Shown here in pieces: positions 6,579 to 15,988 of a stretch of 64,000 bases of DNA. A model generated the notes under the pieces. That model did no database searches. It saw only the letters and a program-made list of their open reading frames with translations, and had not been told where the DNA came from. Both the position numbers and the translations under genes were made by a program. Every line of letters starts with the position of its first letter. Position 1 is the first letter of the stretch. The stretch comes from Melioribacteraceae bacterium (GTDB taxonomy: Bacteria > Bacteroidota > Ignavibacteria > Ignavibacteriales > Melioribacteraceae). The stretch covers positions 62,001 to 126,000 of the forward strand of contig WYBN01000009.1 of assembly GCA_011525875.1 (NCBI GenBank), in the 5' to 3' direction.

Positions 6579-8609
6579 CTAAAAAACATGTCGCAGTAAT
6601 TTTTCAATTCCAGCAGTTACTCTCAGTTCCACCTGTCCGTAAGGTTTCTTCGCAGCCTCAATTATGCCGGTTGCTTTGTCTTTCCATTTTACCGGAGCTT
6701 TTTCATTATTGCGGATAAGCATAATGGCTTCCAAGCCAATCCGGGAAAGTTCTTTCAGATTTTCTGACATAGGTATAATTTCACTAATTATAGGGGATAG
6801 ACGCGTTGTTTCGGTTAGTTTATCATGGTTGTTTTCCCATAAATTCAGGTAACTTATAATTTTATCTCGGTACTGTGCCGATCTATCGATAAGAAATTCA
6901 TCAATTAATTTATTGAACAACATTGCAGTTTTCGATTCCGGCCGGGCTGCATCAACAATACGTGTGTACGGCGAATGCTGATAATATTTTACGCCTTGGA
7001 AATGCCGCTGATAAATTTTAACGGGCTCTACGATATCAACCAAGGTTTTAAGATAAATTATGTCGTTATTGTCGGTTAATCTCCTTAACATCATTTCGTA
7101 ATTTTTAATATGAAGCAAACCATGTTCTTCAAGCAGGAAACTAATTCTATCAAGCCGCCGGTACATATCATCAATATTGTTTACATTTTTAGGCGACCAA
7201 AATCTCTCGGCAATTGCTGCGGTTCTTGGCCAGATTCTTGAATCAACCGTTTCGTAAGTTACAAGTTCAGCCCAGCTGGTTGCTTCGCCGCCTAATATCC
7301 TTTTCTGCTCTTCGGGGGTTAAAATCGTGTCATCTTCAAGAGGGTCGTTCAGATAATGAAATGAAGCCGGTTGAATCAAGTCAATATAATAACCGTTTGA
7401 AAGCATTGTCATATATCCCTTTTTTGCCGATTCAATCATTGCTTCTTTCCCGCGCCAGGATTGAATTACGATATTTGTCGGCATATCATCGTGAAGTATC
7501 TCATCCCAGCCAACCATTTTTTTATTGTACTTCGTAAGTATTTTTAAAATGCGTTGATTAAAATACGCCTGCAGTTGATGATTATCTTCAATGCCTTTTG
7601 CTTTCATAAATTCCTGAATGCCTTCATTGGCATCCCATTGTTTACCGTTGTTCTCATCGCCGCCGATATGGAAATACTCATCGGGAAAAAGTTCTGTCAT
7701 TTCACCGAAAAATTTATCGAAGAATTCATAAGTCTCTTCTTTTGTCGGGTCGAAAGTAGGATCGAAAATTCCCCATTGCCGTTCTATTTTATAAGGTCCT
7801 GTAGCGCTGGCAAGTTCGGGAAATGCAACGAACCACGATGTAGCATGACCGGGAATATCAAATTCGGGATAGACTCGAATACCCCGGTCTTCCGCATATT
7901 TTAAAATATCTTTAACCTGAGCTTGGGTAAAATATTGCCCGTCTGAGCACAATTCATGGAGCTGCGGAAAGATTTTACTCTCAATTCGGAAACCTTGATC
8001 CTCAGAAAGATGCCAATGGAAAACATTCATCTTCATTGCTGCCATCGCGTCAAGGTTTCGCTTGATAACATCAACGGGCATAAAATGCCTGGCAACATCC
8101 ATCATTAATCCCCGCCATTGAAAACGCGGTTCATCGTTAATTTCAACCATCGGTAAATAATAACCTTCTTCATCCGCCTGGAGAAGCTGCAGGAATGTTT
8201 CCATAGCATGCATGGCGCCTAAGTCAGTGGGCGCATGTACGTTAATAGAATTTTCTTCGATTAATAATTTATAAGATTCATCTTCGCCCAAAACAACTCT
8301 GCCTTCGCTGAGAACGTAGATGATAAATTCCGAGGAATCCAAATTGTTTGCCGGGGTGATAAAATCCTGGTTGAAAAATAATCCTGTCCGCGCATCCAAT
8401 CTGCGCAGCATTCTTGTAGCCGCCGAATAAATTCTCTCGTTCGGGCTGCCTTTAATTGAAACAGAAAATTCGTTAGTCAATCTAAATTTGCCTTCGAGCC
8501 ATTTAATTTCTTTGGGAACGGGCATAAGCGAATGTTCGCTGCCGATAATTTTCGCAGAAAAAATCAAAATAAGTACAAAAGATAAAATTGCTGGAACGCG
8601 TAGTTTCAT
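6579..8609 (-). CDS. Secreted beta-N-acetylhexosaminidase, GH20
   Basis: Removes terminal N-acetylglucosamine/galactosamine residues from chitin-derived or glycoprotein glycans. The 676-aa protein has a signal peptide (about residues 1-23), a GH20b domain (about 30-150) and a GH20 TIM barrel (about 155-490). The catalytic Asp-Glu pair D318-E319 is in HIGGDE, WHLSEDQGFRIES near residue 199 lines the site, and a helical C-terminal extension runs to residue 676. A GGAG ribosome-binding site lies 5 bases before the ATG. It lacks a T9SS sorting tail, so it is likely periplasmic. A GH3 NagZ-like gene at the other end of the window may act on related sugars. Confidence 0.93.
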   Translation of the reverse strand: MKLRVPAILSFVLILIFSAKIIGSEHSLMPVPKEIKWLEGKFRLTNEFSVSIKGSPNERIYSAATRMLRRLDARTGLFFNQDFITPANNLDSSEFIIYVLSEGRVVLGEDESYKLLIEENSINVHAPTDLGAMHAMETFLQLLQADEEGYYLPMVEINDEPRFQWRGLMMDVARHFMPVDVIKRNLDAMAAMKMNVFHWHLSEDQGFRIESKIFPQLHELCSDGQYFTQAQVKDILKYAEDRGIRVYPEFDIPGHATSWFVAFPELASATGPYKIERQWGIFDPTFDPTKEETYEFFDKFFGEMTELFPDEYFHIGGDENNGKQWDANEGIQEFMKAKGIEDNHQLQAYFNQRILKILTKYNKKMVGWDEILHDDMPTNIVIQSWRGKEAMIESAKKGYMTMLSNGYYIDLIQPASFHYLNDPLEDDTILTPEEQKRILGGEATSWAELVTYETVDSRIWPRTAAIAERFWSPKNVNNIDDMYRRLDRISFLLEEHGLLHIKNYEMMLRRLTDNNDIIYLKTLVDIVEPVKIYQRHFQGVKYYQHSPYTRIVDAARPESKTAMLFNKLIDEFLIDRSAQYRDKIISYLNLWENNHDKLTETTRLSPIISEIIPMSENLKELSRIGLEAIMLIRNNEKAPVKWKDKATGIIEAAKKPYGQVELRVTAGIEKLLRHVF

Positions 8610-8719
8610 TTTAACTCCGGAATTAGATTTGAGGTTCTAAAATAAAATATTTTTGAATTTTAGGATAGCAAAATAGATGAAATAAAATATTAGTTTAAAT
8701 GGTAATGCTGAGGAAGCAA

Positions 8720-9157
8720 TTACTTTCTGCGGACTGAAATGATTCTGACCAGATTCAAATTTTGTTTTTTATTTTTTGAATAGATATAGAAAATTAGGTA
8801 ATAAACAGCGGCAGCTAAAATAGATGCGGCAAATGAAATCAATTCTGAATTCGAAACACCTTGAAGAAAAATCAATCCTGCCCATATAACAGTTATAATT
8901 ATTACGAGCGGAATTCCGTATAAAAATATTGTCGCCTTAAAAAGCATATTGCCGGCAATGGATACTGTTACGCTGTCACCAGGATTAGACTGAAACGGGT
9001 CTAATGCCCTAAGAATTTTTTGATTATTAGAATCGGGTTTGCAGAAAATTTTGGCGCTGCATTCCTCGCACTCCTCCGAGTCATTCATTCTTACTTCCGC
9101 AAAGCCGTTTTCGGAGCGTATTACAATACCTTCTTCAACCAATTCCTCTGTAATCAT
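8720..9157 (-). CDS. rseC: SoxR-reducing system protein RseC-like, Rnf accessory
   Basis: A 145-aa RseC/MucC-family protein. The N-terminal cytoplasmic part carries a cysteine cluster CEECSAKIFC near residues 31-40, followed by two transmembrane helices (about 73-95 and 100-122) and a basic tail. RseC proteins often accompany Rnf and help it reduce the SoxR iron-sulfur cluster in enterobacteria. Here the gene is the last member of the rnfCDGEAB cluster, 39 bp after rnfB, with an AAAGGAT ribosome-binding site. Its target in this organism is unknown; no soxR is present in the window. Confidence 0.8.
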   Translation of the reverse strand: MITEELVEEGIVIRSENGFAEVRMNDSEECEECSAKIFCKPDSNNQKILRALDPFQSNPGDSVTVSIAGNMLFKATIFLYGIPLVIIITVIWAGLIFLQGVSNSELISFAASILAAAVYYLIFYIYSKNKKQNLNLVRIISVRRK

Positions 9158-9196
9158 AAAAAAATATCCTTTCCCGGATGAAAAATAAACGGTGCG

Positions 9197-10030
9197 CTAA
9201 TTCTTCTGTTCTTCAGAAATCTTTTTTATGTTTCCGTTTAGTTTGGATATTGCACCGGTTCTGCATTTATCGAACGGGATTTTATCTTCATTAAGGGCTT
9301 CGTAATTAATTTTAGCAAGATAACCAATCATTTCGACGCCGCCGTCAGATTTTCTTGCACAAATTCCACAGCCAAAGCAAGCGACAGCGCACACATCTTT
9401 TGAGGCTTTCGGGTCGTCAAGGTTTTTACAAAAGACAAATATGTTTCTGTCTTCCGGGTGCATTTCAATTACATCCCGCGGGCATGCTTTTACGCACATT
9501 CCGCAGCCAGTGCATAATTCATCAATAACTTCCGGTATCCCATCTTTATTCATAATCATCGCATCAAAGGGGCAAGCTTGAATGCAATCGCCGCCGCCGA
9601 GACAACCGTAATAGCACAATTTGTCACCGCCGGAAACTATATCCATTGCCTTACAATTAATTGGACCGTAATAAGCCGTCATTTTTTTAACCGCCCCGCT
9701 GTTTCCTCCTCTGCATAAAATTCTTGGCAGCATTTTAACGGAAGTGCCGGCTTCAACCCCCATTATCTGAGCAATTTGCACAGCAGTTTCTTCTCCGCCA
9801 ACGGGGCAGCCGGTAACAGAAGATTTTCCCTCGACAACGTTTACCGCAAAATCATAGCAGCCCGCTCTGCCGCATCCGCCACAGTTTGCGCCCGGCAGTA
9901 TTTCATTAATCCTCCCGATCAATGGATTTTCTTCAACAAATAATTTTTTGTTTGCAATTGCCAAACCACCGGCGAAAATAAAACCTAAACCGCCCATAGT
10001 TACCAAAGCCATTATAAAAGTTGTATCCAT
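9197..10030 (-). CDS. rnfB: Rnf electron transport complex subunit B
   Basis: Iron-sulfur subunit that exchanges electrons with ferredoxin. The 277-aa protein has an N-terminal membrane anchor (about 5-25), a [4Fe-4S] Fes domain with GANCGGCGRAGC near residue 50, and a ferredoxin domain with CIQACP and CTGCGMCVKACP clusters (about 145-185). Further cysteines follow (CAVACFGCGIC near 215), so at least four clusters are possible. An AGGAG ribosome-binding site lies 8 bases before the ATG. Gene order rnfC-D-G-E-A-B is the order seen in Clostridium-type Rnf operons. Confidence 0.93.
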   Translation of the reverse strand: MDTTFIMALVTMGGLGFIFAGGLAIANKKLFVEENPLIGRINEILPGANCGGCGRAGCYDFAVNVVEGKSSVTGCPVGGEETAVQIAQIMGVEAGTSVKMLPRILCRGGNSGAVKKMTAYYGPINCKAMDIVSGGDKLCYYGCLGGGDCIQACPFDAMIMNKDGIPEVIDELCTGCGMCVKACPRDVIEMHPEDRNIFVFCKNLDDPKASKDVCAVACFGCGICARKSDGGVEMIGYLAKINYEALNEDKIPFDKCRTGAISKLNGNIKKISEEQKN

Positions 10031-10047
10031 AAAGTAACTCCTAAAAA

Positions 10048-10620
10048 TTACAGCAATCCAGAAAAGCCCATAAAAGCAAGTGCAAGTATTCCTGCTACGA
10101 TCAAAGTAATCGGGGCGCCTTGAAGAGGTTTGGGAATATCACCGAGTTCAAGTTCTTCTCTAATACCTGCCATAATTGTTATCGCCAGTGTAAAACCAGC
10201 GCCGGCACCGGCTCCAAAAACAATACTTTCAAGAAAATTATATTCACGTAAAACAATAAATAATGCCAGCCCGAGAATTGCACAGTTGGTTGTGATTAGC
10301 GGAAGAAATATTCCGAGCGCTCTGTACAATGGCCGGCTGATTTTTTTTATAAACATTTCTACAAATTGAACAAGTGAGGCGATAACGAGTATAAACGAAA
10401 CATATTGAAGGAACTCTAAATTATTGGGTATCAATATTAAATTGTAGATCAGCCAGGTTACGATAGCTGTAATCGTCATTACGAATGTTGTAGCCAGTCC
10501 CATTGAAAACGCCGGTGTAATTTTATTAGAGACTCCTATAAAAGGGCATATTCCGAGAAAATAGGAAAGTACGAAATTATTAACGATAGCGGCGCTTAAA
10601 AAAATCAAAAGTAATTCCAT
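10048..10620 (-). CDS. rnfA: Rnf electron transport complex subunit A
   Basis: Integral membrane subunit of the Rnf ferredoxin:NAD+ oxidoreductase, 190 aa with six predicted helices. It has the family's LSYFLGICPFIGVSNK segment near residue 18, whose cysteine sits in the inner iron-sulfur site together with RnfE, and a TNCAILGLALF segment near residue 110. The stop codon of rnfE and this ATG share one base (TAATG), which suggests translational coupling. It is homologous to RnfE and NqrE. Confidence 0.94.
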   Translation of the reverse strand: MELLLIFLSAAIVNNFVLSYFLGICPFIGVSNKITPAFSMGLATTFVMTITAIVTWLIYNLILIPNNLEFLQYVSFILVIASLVQFVEMFIKKISRPLYRALGIFLPLITTNCAILGLALFIVLREYNFLESIVFGAGAGAGFTLAITIMAGIREELELGDIPKPLQGAPITLIVAGILALAFMGFSGLL

Positions 10621-11306
10621 TACTCTATTCCCCCTTGTATAATTTCACCGCTTGCGCTCGCCTTTGACTCAAAATACTGCTGGTAGATTTTTTCTCTTTC
10701 GATTCTCTTTCTATTCAGTGAAATAGTATTAAATAAAGCGAGTAAAAGACCGAGGGTTAAAAAAGCACCTGCAGGCAGAATCATAACCAGCCAGGGTTCA
10801 AAAATATCGGGCAGCAACTGCATTCCGAGAACGGTTCTTGAACCCAGTAATTCTCTTATGCTGCCAAGCATAAATAGAGCCAAAAGAAATCCGAAACCCA
10901 TTCCCAAAGCATCCAGCACCGAACGGTAAACTGAATTCTTTGAAGAGAAAGCTTCCTGTCTTCCAAGTATCAAACAGTTTACAACGATCAATGGAATATA
11001 AGGGCCTAACGCTTTGCTTAGTTCGGGGAACTGCGCTTTCATCACAAGATCAACAATAGTTACGAAAGTGGCAATGACCAAAATATAGGAAGCGATACGC
11101 ACCTGAGAGGGAATCAGTTTTCTTACCGATGAAATGATCAGACTTGAAAAGACGAGCACGAAAGTAGTTGCTAATGCCATCGCGATAGCATTCATGGCTG
11201 AAACTGTTACTGCGAGAACCGGACACAACCCGAGAAATTGCTTGATGACAGGGTTATTATCCCAGATACCTTTCAATAATTCTTTTTTTAAGGTCACCGT
11301 TTTCAT
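10620..11306 (-). CDS. rnfE: Rnf electron transport complex subunit E
   Basis: Integral membrane partner of RnfA, 228 aa with six helices and a longer hydrophilic C-terminus. Family signatures include NPVIKQFLGLCPVLAV near residue 18 and VVNCLILGRQEAF near residue 110, each with a conserved cysteine likely to share an iron-sulfur cluster with RnfA. Its start overlaps the rnfG stop by 4 bp. The Rnf complex couples ferredoxin oxidation and NAD+ reduction to Na+ or H+ movement; which ion is used here cannot be decided by eye. Confidence 0.94.
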   Translation of the reverse strand: MKTVTLKKELLKGIWDNNPVIKQFLGLCPVLAVTVSAMNAIAMALATTFVLVFSSLIISSVRKLIPSQVRIASYILVIATFVTIVDLVMKAQFPELSKALGPYIPLIVVNCLILGRQEAFSSKNSVYRSVLDALGMGFGFLLALFMLGSIRELLGSRTVLGMQLLPDIFEPWLVMILPAGAFLTLGLLLALFNTISLNRKRIEREKIYQQYFESKASASGEIIQGGIE

Positions 11307-11869
11307 AACTTTTCTCCGTCGGCTTTAGCTTCTCTTAATTTCTTCAATCCCTCATTTATTATAGCCACAACAGCCTTGCATGATATCGTTGCTCCAGTAA
11401 TTGCCTGAATTTCGTTGGGTTTTGAGGGAGGAGCGCCTTTAACCCACTCAACTTTTGGGACAGTTTTTAATTCATTAAATTGATCTCTAAAAGGTTGTTC
11501 AGTAATTTTTGTGCCGAGACCGGGAGTCTCTATCTGATCAAGAATTTCAATTGCTGTTATCTGCTCAAGATTGGACTTTAAGCCCGTCATTAATCTTATC
11601 TTTCCTTGAAAACCGTTACCCTCATAAGGCAAAGCGAAACCGATGATCGAATCAGACTCGCCCAGCACTTTATAACACTCAAAATCAACCGAAGAAAGCC
11701 GCTCGTATTTAATCCCCTCCGGCAGTACATTAAAAATTGCTTTTTCGGTATCAGCTTTTTTATGCATTTCAATTTTTGGCGCAGCCCAGTTGCTTATCTT
11801 CGAAAGCAGCCCGCCTGATGCAATTCCTATGATAGACAAGGTGATTAGCATTTTTGCTGTTAAGTTCAT
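11303..11869 (-). CDS. rnfG: Rnf electron transport complex subunit G (FMN-binding)
   Basis: A 188-aa protein with one N-terminal transmembrane helix (about 5-25) and an FMN-binding domain exposed outside the cytoplasmic membrane. The flavinylation site is visible as TGATIS near residue 163, where FMN is expected to be bound covalently to threonine by ApbE. A KITEQPF and an ETPGLG motif, typical of the family, precede it. The gene overlaps rnfD and rnfE by 4 bp each. No apbE gene is in the window, so flavin transfer must be encoded elsewhere. Confidence 0.93.
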   Translation of the reverse strand: MNLTAKMLITLSIIGIASGGLLSKISNWAAPKIEMHKKADTEKAIFNVLPEGIKYERLSSVDFECYKVLGESDSIIGFALPYEGNGFQGKIRLMTGLKSNLEQITAIEILDQIETPGLGTKITEQPFRDQFNELKTVPKVEWVKGAPPSKPNEIQAITGATISCKAVVAIINEGLKKLREAKADGEKL

Positions 11870-12831
11870 TTTACCTCCCCAAAAATTCTTGGGCGCGTAA
11901 ATTTGTTTATCAGCGGAACACAGGCGTTCATAAATAAAATGGCATACATAACACCTTCAGGCAATCCGCCGAACAATCGTACAATGATTATCATTGCAGA
12001 AATACCCAAGCCATATATCCACATTCCCTTTGGTGTGATAGGCGATGTAACCCAATCAGTTGCCATAAATAAAGCGCCGAATAAGAAGCCGCCTGCAAGT
12101 AAATGAAAAACAGGATTTGGGTATTTGAAAGGGTTTATTATCCAGAATATTCCGCCGAAAACAATTACGCCCGCAGCCATCGCCGCAGGAACTCTCCAGT
12201 TTACAATCTTAACCGCGATAAGAAAAATTCCTCCGATTAGAATTGCCAATGCAGAAGTTTCGCCTAATGAACCTCCGATATTACCAAGGAACATATTGGA
12301 TGCATCGGCAAAAATATTGTCAAATTTATATGCTGCAAGTGGAGTTGCCGACGAAGTGGAATCAACGGCATAGTTGGGAATTAACCATGTTGTCATAGGT
12401 ACAGGAAAAGCCGCCTGAAGAAAAGCTCTTCCGACTAATGCGGGGTTAAAAATATTGTAACCGAGTCCGCCGAATATTTCTTTACCTACCCCAATAGCAA
12501 ATACTGCTCCGATAGCTGTAAATACAAGTGAAAAATTTGGCGGAAGAATGAGCGCGAGAAGCAAACCCGTTAGTAAAGCACTGCCGTCGTTAATTGTAAT
12601 TTGTCTTTTCCTAACCGCTTTGATAGCCGCTTCCGTACCTATACAGAAGCCGATGCTAACAAGAATTATCATCAACTGATAAATTCCAAAAAACAGCAGC
12701 GCTGAAATTACTGCCGGAATTAAAGATACCGCCACCAACCACATAGCCTGTTTTGTATTCCATTCCGAATGGATATGGGGTGAACTTGTCAGTTCAAGTC
12801 GGTATATTGGATTTGTCGAAACTTCAGCCAT
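11866..12831 (-). CDS. rnfD: Rnf electron transport complex subunit D (FMN-binding)
   Basis: Membrane subunit of 321 aa with about nine helices. It carries a second covalent FMN site in SATPLA near residue 162, NPALVGRAFLQAAFP near residue 128 and a GALFMATDWVTSPITPKG segment near 250, all standard for RnfD/NqrB. A GAGAG ribosome-binding site precedes the ATG. It lies 35 bp after rnfC and overlaps rnfG by 4 bp, so it is part of the same operon. Confidence 0.94.
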   Translation of the reverse strand: MAEVSTNPIYRLELTSSPHIHSEWNTKQAMWLVAVSLIPAVISALLFFGIYQLMIILVSIGFCIGTEAAIKAVRKRQITINDGSALLTGLLLALILPPNFSLVFTAIGAVFAIGVGKEIFGGLGYNIFNPALVGRAFLQAAFPVPMTTWLIPNYAVDSTSSATPLAAYKFDNIFADASNMFLGNIGGSLGETSALAILIGGIFLIAVKIVNWRVPAAMAAGVIVFGGIFWIINPFKYPNPVFHLLAGGFLFGALFMATDWVTSPITPKGMWIYGLGISAMIIIVRLFGGLPEGVMYAILFMNACVPLINKFTRPRIFGEVK

Positions 12832-12866
12832 TTTCTCTCTAATTTTTAATCAATTTTGTCTATAGT

Positions 12867-14213
12867 CTAACACTCTGTTAATTCGGGGTGTTTTTGTTTT
12901 TGCATTTTAATTACTTTTTGCTTTCCATAGCGCAGCCACTGAACAAGAGGAATATTTGCCGGGCATGTAAATGTGCATGTGCCGCACTCCATGCAAACGG
13001 TTATTTTTGCATCTTCTGCATCGCCGAATCTTTCAAGCTGTGCGTATCGTGCAAGCTTGGTTGGTTCAAGCCCGAGCGGGCATGCTTCAATACATTTTCC
13101 GCATTTTAAACATGGTGTTTCAGGGTAGTCGTTTACTTCTTTATCCGTCAAAACTAATATGCCGGAAGTTGCTTTCATTATGGGAGCTTTAAAATCATAC
13201 TGAGCCACACCCATCATCGGGCCGCCCACAATTACTTTTACAGCATTGTCCTTAACGCCGCCGCAGTAATCCAGTACTTCTTGGATCGATGTACCTATTG
13301 GAACCAGCAAATTTTTTGGACTTATTATTCCGCCGCCCGATACTGTTAAAGCAGCTGTTATCTGGGGTTCGCCATTAACAACTGCATCGTAAACTGCAAC
13401 TGCAGTTCCGATATTTTGAATTACTACACCTACATCAAGCGGAAGTTTGCCCGGCGGAATTTCTCTGCCAAGAACCGCTTTTACAAGCATCTTCTCTGCA
13501 CCCTGCGGATATTTGGTTTTCAACGATTCAACCTGAACAGATTGTTCATTTTTGCATGCTTCACTTATCTTGTCTATTGATGTTTTTTTATTATCCTCAA
13601 TACCGATTGCTCCTTTTGCAACGCCAAGAGCCCGCATAATTAATTTTAAACCGCCGATAACTGCATCGGTTCTTTCAAGCATGTAATGATCGTCCCTTGT
13701 GAGATATGGTTCACATTCGCATCCGTTCAAAATAACATATTCTATTTTTACGTCTCTTGGGGGGGTAAGCTTTACGAAAGTTGGGAATGCGGCGCCGCCT
13801 TGACCCACAATTCCAGCCAATCTAACGCGCTCTTTGATTTGATCAGGCGTCGCGCTTGAAAAATTTAATTTCTCCATCATTTCGATTTCATCGGAAAAAT
13901 CAGATTCGATAATAATCGCATCTTTAGGCGAACCGCTGACATTCGGTTCTTTATGAATATCCTTTATAATTCCAGAGATAGAGCTGTGTATCGGAACCGA
14001 AACGAATCCCTCTGGTTCTGCAATGATTTCCCCAGCTTTAACCCGGTCTTTCTTCTTGACTAACGGTTTTGCTGGAATCCCTATATGCTGTGAAATCGGA
14101 ATTATCACTTGTTTCGGTTTCGGCATTGCCTCAAATGAAAAATTTTTGGTTAATTCTTTCCATTCCTTTGGATGTACGCCCCCTTTGAATGTTTTCTTCA
14201 AGTTAAGTATCAT
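12867..14213 (-). CDS. rnfC: Rnf electron transport complex subunit C
   Basis: The NADH/FMN-interacting soluble subunit and first gene of the rnf operon. The 448-aa protein has an N-terminal barrel-sandwich domain (TFKGGVHP at the start), a nucleotide-binding region with GQGGAAFPTFVKL near residue 136, an SLBB-like domain, and two [4Fe-4S] clusters near the C-terminus (CLKCGKCIEACP and CMECGTCTFTCP). I use the ATG at 14213 rather than a GTG two codons upstream at 14219; neither has a good ribosome-binding site. The gene is divergent from the ferredoxin/GGR genes across a 370-bp region. Confidence 0.93.
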   Translation of the reverse strand: MILNLKKTFKGGVHPKEWKELTKNFSFEAMPKPKQVIIPISQHIGIPAKPLVKKKDRVKAGEIIAEPEGFVSVPIHSSISGIIKDIHKEPNVSGSPKDAIIIESDFSDEIEMMEKLNFSSATPDQIKERVRLAGIVGQGGAAFPTFVKLTPPRDVKIEYVILNGCECEPYLTRDDHYMLERTDAVIGGLKLIMRALGVAKGAIGIEDNKKTSIDKISEACKNEQSVQVESLKTKYPQGAEKMLVKAVLGREIPPGKLPLDVGVVIQNIGTAVAVYDAVVNGEPQITAALTVSGGGIISPKNLLVPIGTSIQEVLDYCGGVKDNAVKVIVGGPMMGVAQYDFKAPIMKATSGILVLTDKEVNDYPETPCLKCGKCIEACPLGLEPTKLARYAQLERFGDAEDAKITVCMECGTCTFTCPANIPLVQWLRYGKQKVIKMQKQKHPELTEC

Positions 14214-14583
14214 AAGCACGTTTTTTTTGTTGAATACATATTTTTACATAATCTATGCCACTTTAAATAGAATTATAAGTGTTTAGTGACAGGAAAAAAT
14301 TAGGAATTCAATGTTTTTAGATAGAACCATTCACAGTAAATCTATGTGAGGAACACTGCTTTCAAAAGTTAGGAATATTATTTGAGAATTATGAGAAATA
14401 GAAGACCGGATGTATTTTGTAGTTATGAATGATTACTTCTTTATTAGAGGAACGCGGCAGGGGTTAAATTTATAATCTCGAAACAAAAAATTTAGTAATC
14501 CACTGTATTTTAATGACTTTTTATTGACGACTTCTTTAAGTATTTTTGAATTCTCATTAATAGGAAAGGGCAGATAATTGTTA
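14214..14583. other. Divergent promoter region between rnfC and the ferredoxin gene
   Basis: This AT-rich 370-bp stretch holds no convincing gene; the minus-strand ORF at 14433-14753 overlaps the ferredoxin and has no family features. It must contain the rnf promoter and that of the ferredoxin-GGR-kinase genes. On the minus strand a TATAAT occurs at 14277-14272, about 60 bp before rnfC, without a good -35. On the plus strand TTGACG at 14524-14529 is followed after 17 bp by a weak TGAATT. Both are only suggestions. No sigma-54 -24/-12 pair was seen. Confidence 0.4.
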
Positions 14584-14778
14584 ATGATCGAAATTCTTCC
14601 GGATAAATGCGACTTCTGCGGATGCTGTGTCGGTGTTTGCCCAGAAGATGCAATAGAATTGAAGGAAGCTGAAATAAATATTATGGAATCACTCTGCACA
14701 AATTGCGCAAAATGTGTTTGGTCATGCCCCATTGAAGTATTAGTATTTAACAAAAACGGAGCCGGGGTTAAAGTTTGA
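14584..14778 (+). CDS. Two-cluster [4Fe-4S] ferredoxin
   Basis: A 64-aa ferredoxin with two CxxCxxCxxxCP motifs (CDFCGCCVGVCP near residue 8, CTNCAKCVWSCP near residue 39). It should act as a low-potential soluble electron carrier. It stands immediately upstream of a geranylgeranyl-reductase-family gene (40 bp) and is divergent from the rnf operon, so it could carry electrons between Rnf and that flavoenzyme. The start is ambiguous: AGGAAAGGG lies 7 bases before a TTG at 14578 and 13 bases before the ATG at 14584. I prefer the ATG because the protein then begins MIEILPDKC, as related ferredoxins do. Confidence 0.88.
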   Translation: MIEILPDKCDFCGCCVGVCPEDAIELKEAEINIMESLCTNCAKCVWSCPIEVLVFNKNGAGVKV

Positions 14779-14818
14779 AGGAATTTTAATTTAACCTAAA
14801 GTCTCCCGGAATAGTTTA

Positions 14819-15988
14819 ATGAAGAAAAAATATGACGTTATTGTTGTAGGAGCGGGACCTTCGGGTTCAATGGCTGCACGTTTTGCGGCTGAAAGGGGCG
14901 TGTCCGTTCTGATGCTTGAGAAAGACCGCGATGTTGGCTATCCGGTAAGGTGCGGAGAAGCTGTTGGTAAAGAAAAATTGCTTGAGTTCATTGAGCCCGA
15001 CAGAAAATTTATTGCTGCCGAAATTAATAAATTTTCGATGATAGCTCCGGACGGCTCCGAAGTAGTTCTGCCGTTAGATCAAACCGGCTTTGTTCTTGAA
15101 AGAAAAATATTTGACTATGAACTTGCTAAGACTGCTGCTGTTGCAGGCGCAGAAATTTTAACCCGAGCTTATGTTAACGGATTATTATTTGACGGCGGTA
15201 AAGTAAGCGGAGTTAAGTATGAATATCAAGGCAATCAATATCAAGTTGAATCTGATATTGTGATTGCCGCCGATGGCGTCGAATCGCGTGTCGGAAGATG
15301 GGCGGGCATAAAAACATTTATCGACTTTAGGGATATGGAAAGCTGCGTGCAAATAACGGCGGGGAATATTACTGTTAATCAAAACACGTGTTACTTTTAT
15401 TTTGGTCAGGAATATGCCCCTCACGGGTATTTCTGGATTTTCCCAAAAGGGAACAACACTGCAAATATTGGTTTGGGTGTAAGCGGAATAATAGGTAAGA
15501 AACGTTCCGCACTTTCATTTCTAAATGATTTCATGAAAAAGAATTACCCCGATGCGCCAATATTAACTCAAATTGCCGGAGGGGTTCCGTCGGCAGTTAC
15601 ATTGGAAAAAATATCCGCCCCGGGAATTATGCTGGCGGGCGACGCAGCGCGGCAGGTAAACCCTCTTTCTGGCGGCGGTATTACCAGCGGTATGATTGGC
15701 GGAAGGACTGCTGGAACTATTGCTGCAGAAGCAATCAAATCTAAAAACACCGATCATATTTTTAGTTACGACAAAGCATGGCATGAAGCTGTTGGGAAAC
15801 GGCATGAAATATATAACAGAATAAAAGAAGGGATTTACAATTTCTCTGATGAAAAATTCAACAACATTGCACGGTCTTTCTCAAGAATTCCTCTCGCAAA
15901 AAGAACTCTCGGCAATTTATTCAAAACCGCACTTATTCATAATCCCTCATTATTGATTGATGTAGCAAAAGTATTTATTGTGAAATGA
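14819..15988 (+). CDS. Geranylgeranyl reductase-family FAD-dependent oxidoreductase
   Basis: A 389-aa flavoprotein of the GGR family, whose members saturate isoprenoid chains of ether lipids, chlorophyll precursors or quinones. It starts with a dinucleotide-binding GAGPSG loop (about 11-16). It carries the family's YPVRCGE cysteine motif near residue 41, YFWIFP near residue 202 matching the conserved YxWxFP motif, and GDAARQVNPLSGGGI near residue 274. The upstream ferredoxin and a GGGP synthase elsewhere in the window favour a role in saturating archaeal-type ether lipids. Its stop overlaps the next gene's start (ATGA). Quinone or menaquinone side-chain reduction is the main alternative. Confidence 0.82.
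   Translation: MKKKYDVIVVGAGPSGSMAARFAAERGVSVLMLEKDRDVGYPVRCGEAVGKEKLLEFIEPDRKFIAAEINKFSMIAPDGSEVVLPLDQTGFVLERKIFDYELAKTAAVAGAEILTRAYVNGLLFDGGKVSGVKYEYQGNQYQVESDIVIAADGVESRVGRWAGIKTFIDFRDMESCVQITAGNITVNQNTCYFYFGQEYAPHGYFWIFPKGNNTANIGLGVSGIIGKKRSALSFLNDFMKKNYPDAPILTQIAGGVPSAVTLEKISAPGIMLAGDAARQVNPLSGGGITSGMIGGRTAGTIAAEAIKSKNTDHIFSYDKAWHEAVGKRHEIYNRIKEGIYNFSDEKFNNIARSFSRIPLAKRTLGNLFKTALIHNPSLLIDVAKVFIVK

Noticed and set aside
7554..7904. Plus-strand ORF of 116 codons inside the GH20 gene
   Set aside because: Antisense to the catalytic domain of an intact GH20 enzyme; no independent support.
14433..14753. Minus-strand ORF of 106 codons opposite the ferredoxin
   Set aside because: It overlaps a clear ferredoxin gene in antisense, shows no domain, and has no ribosome-binding site.
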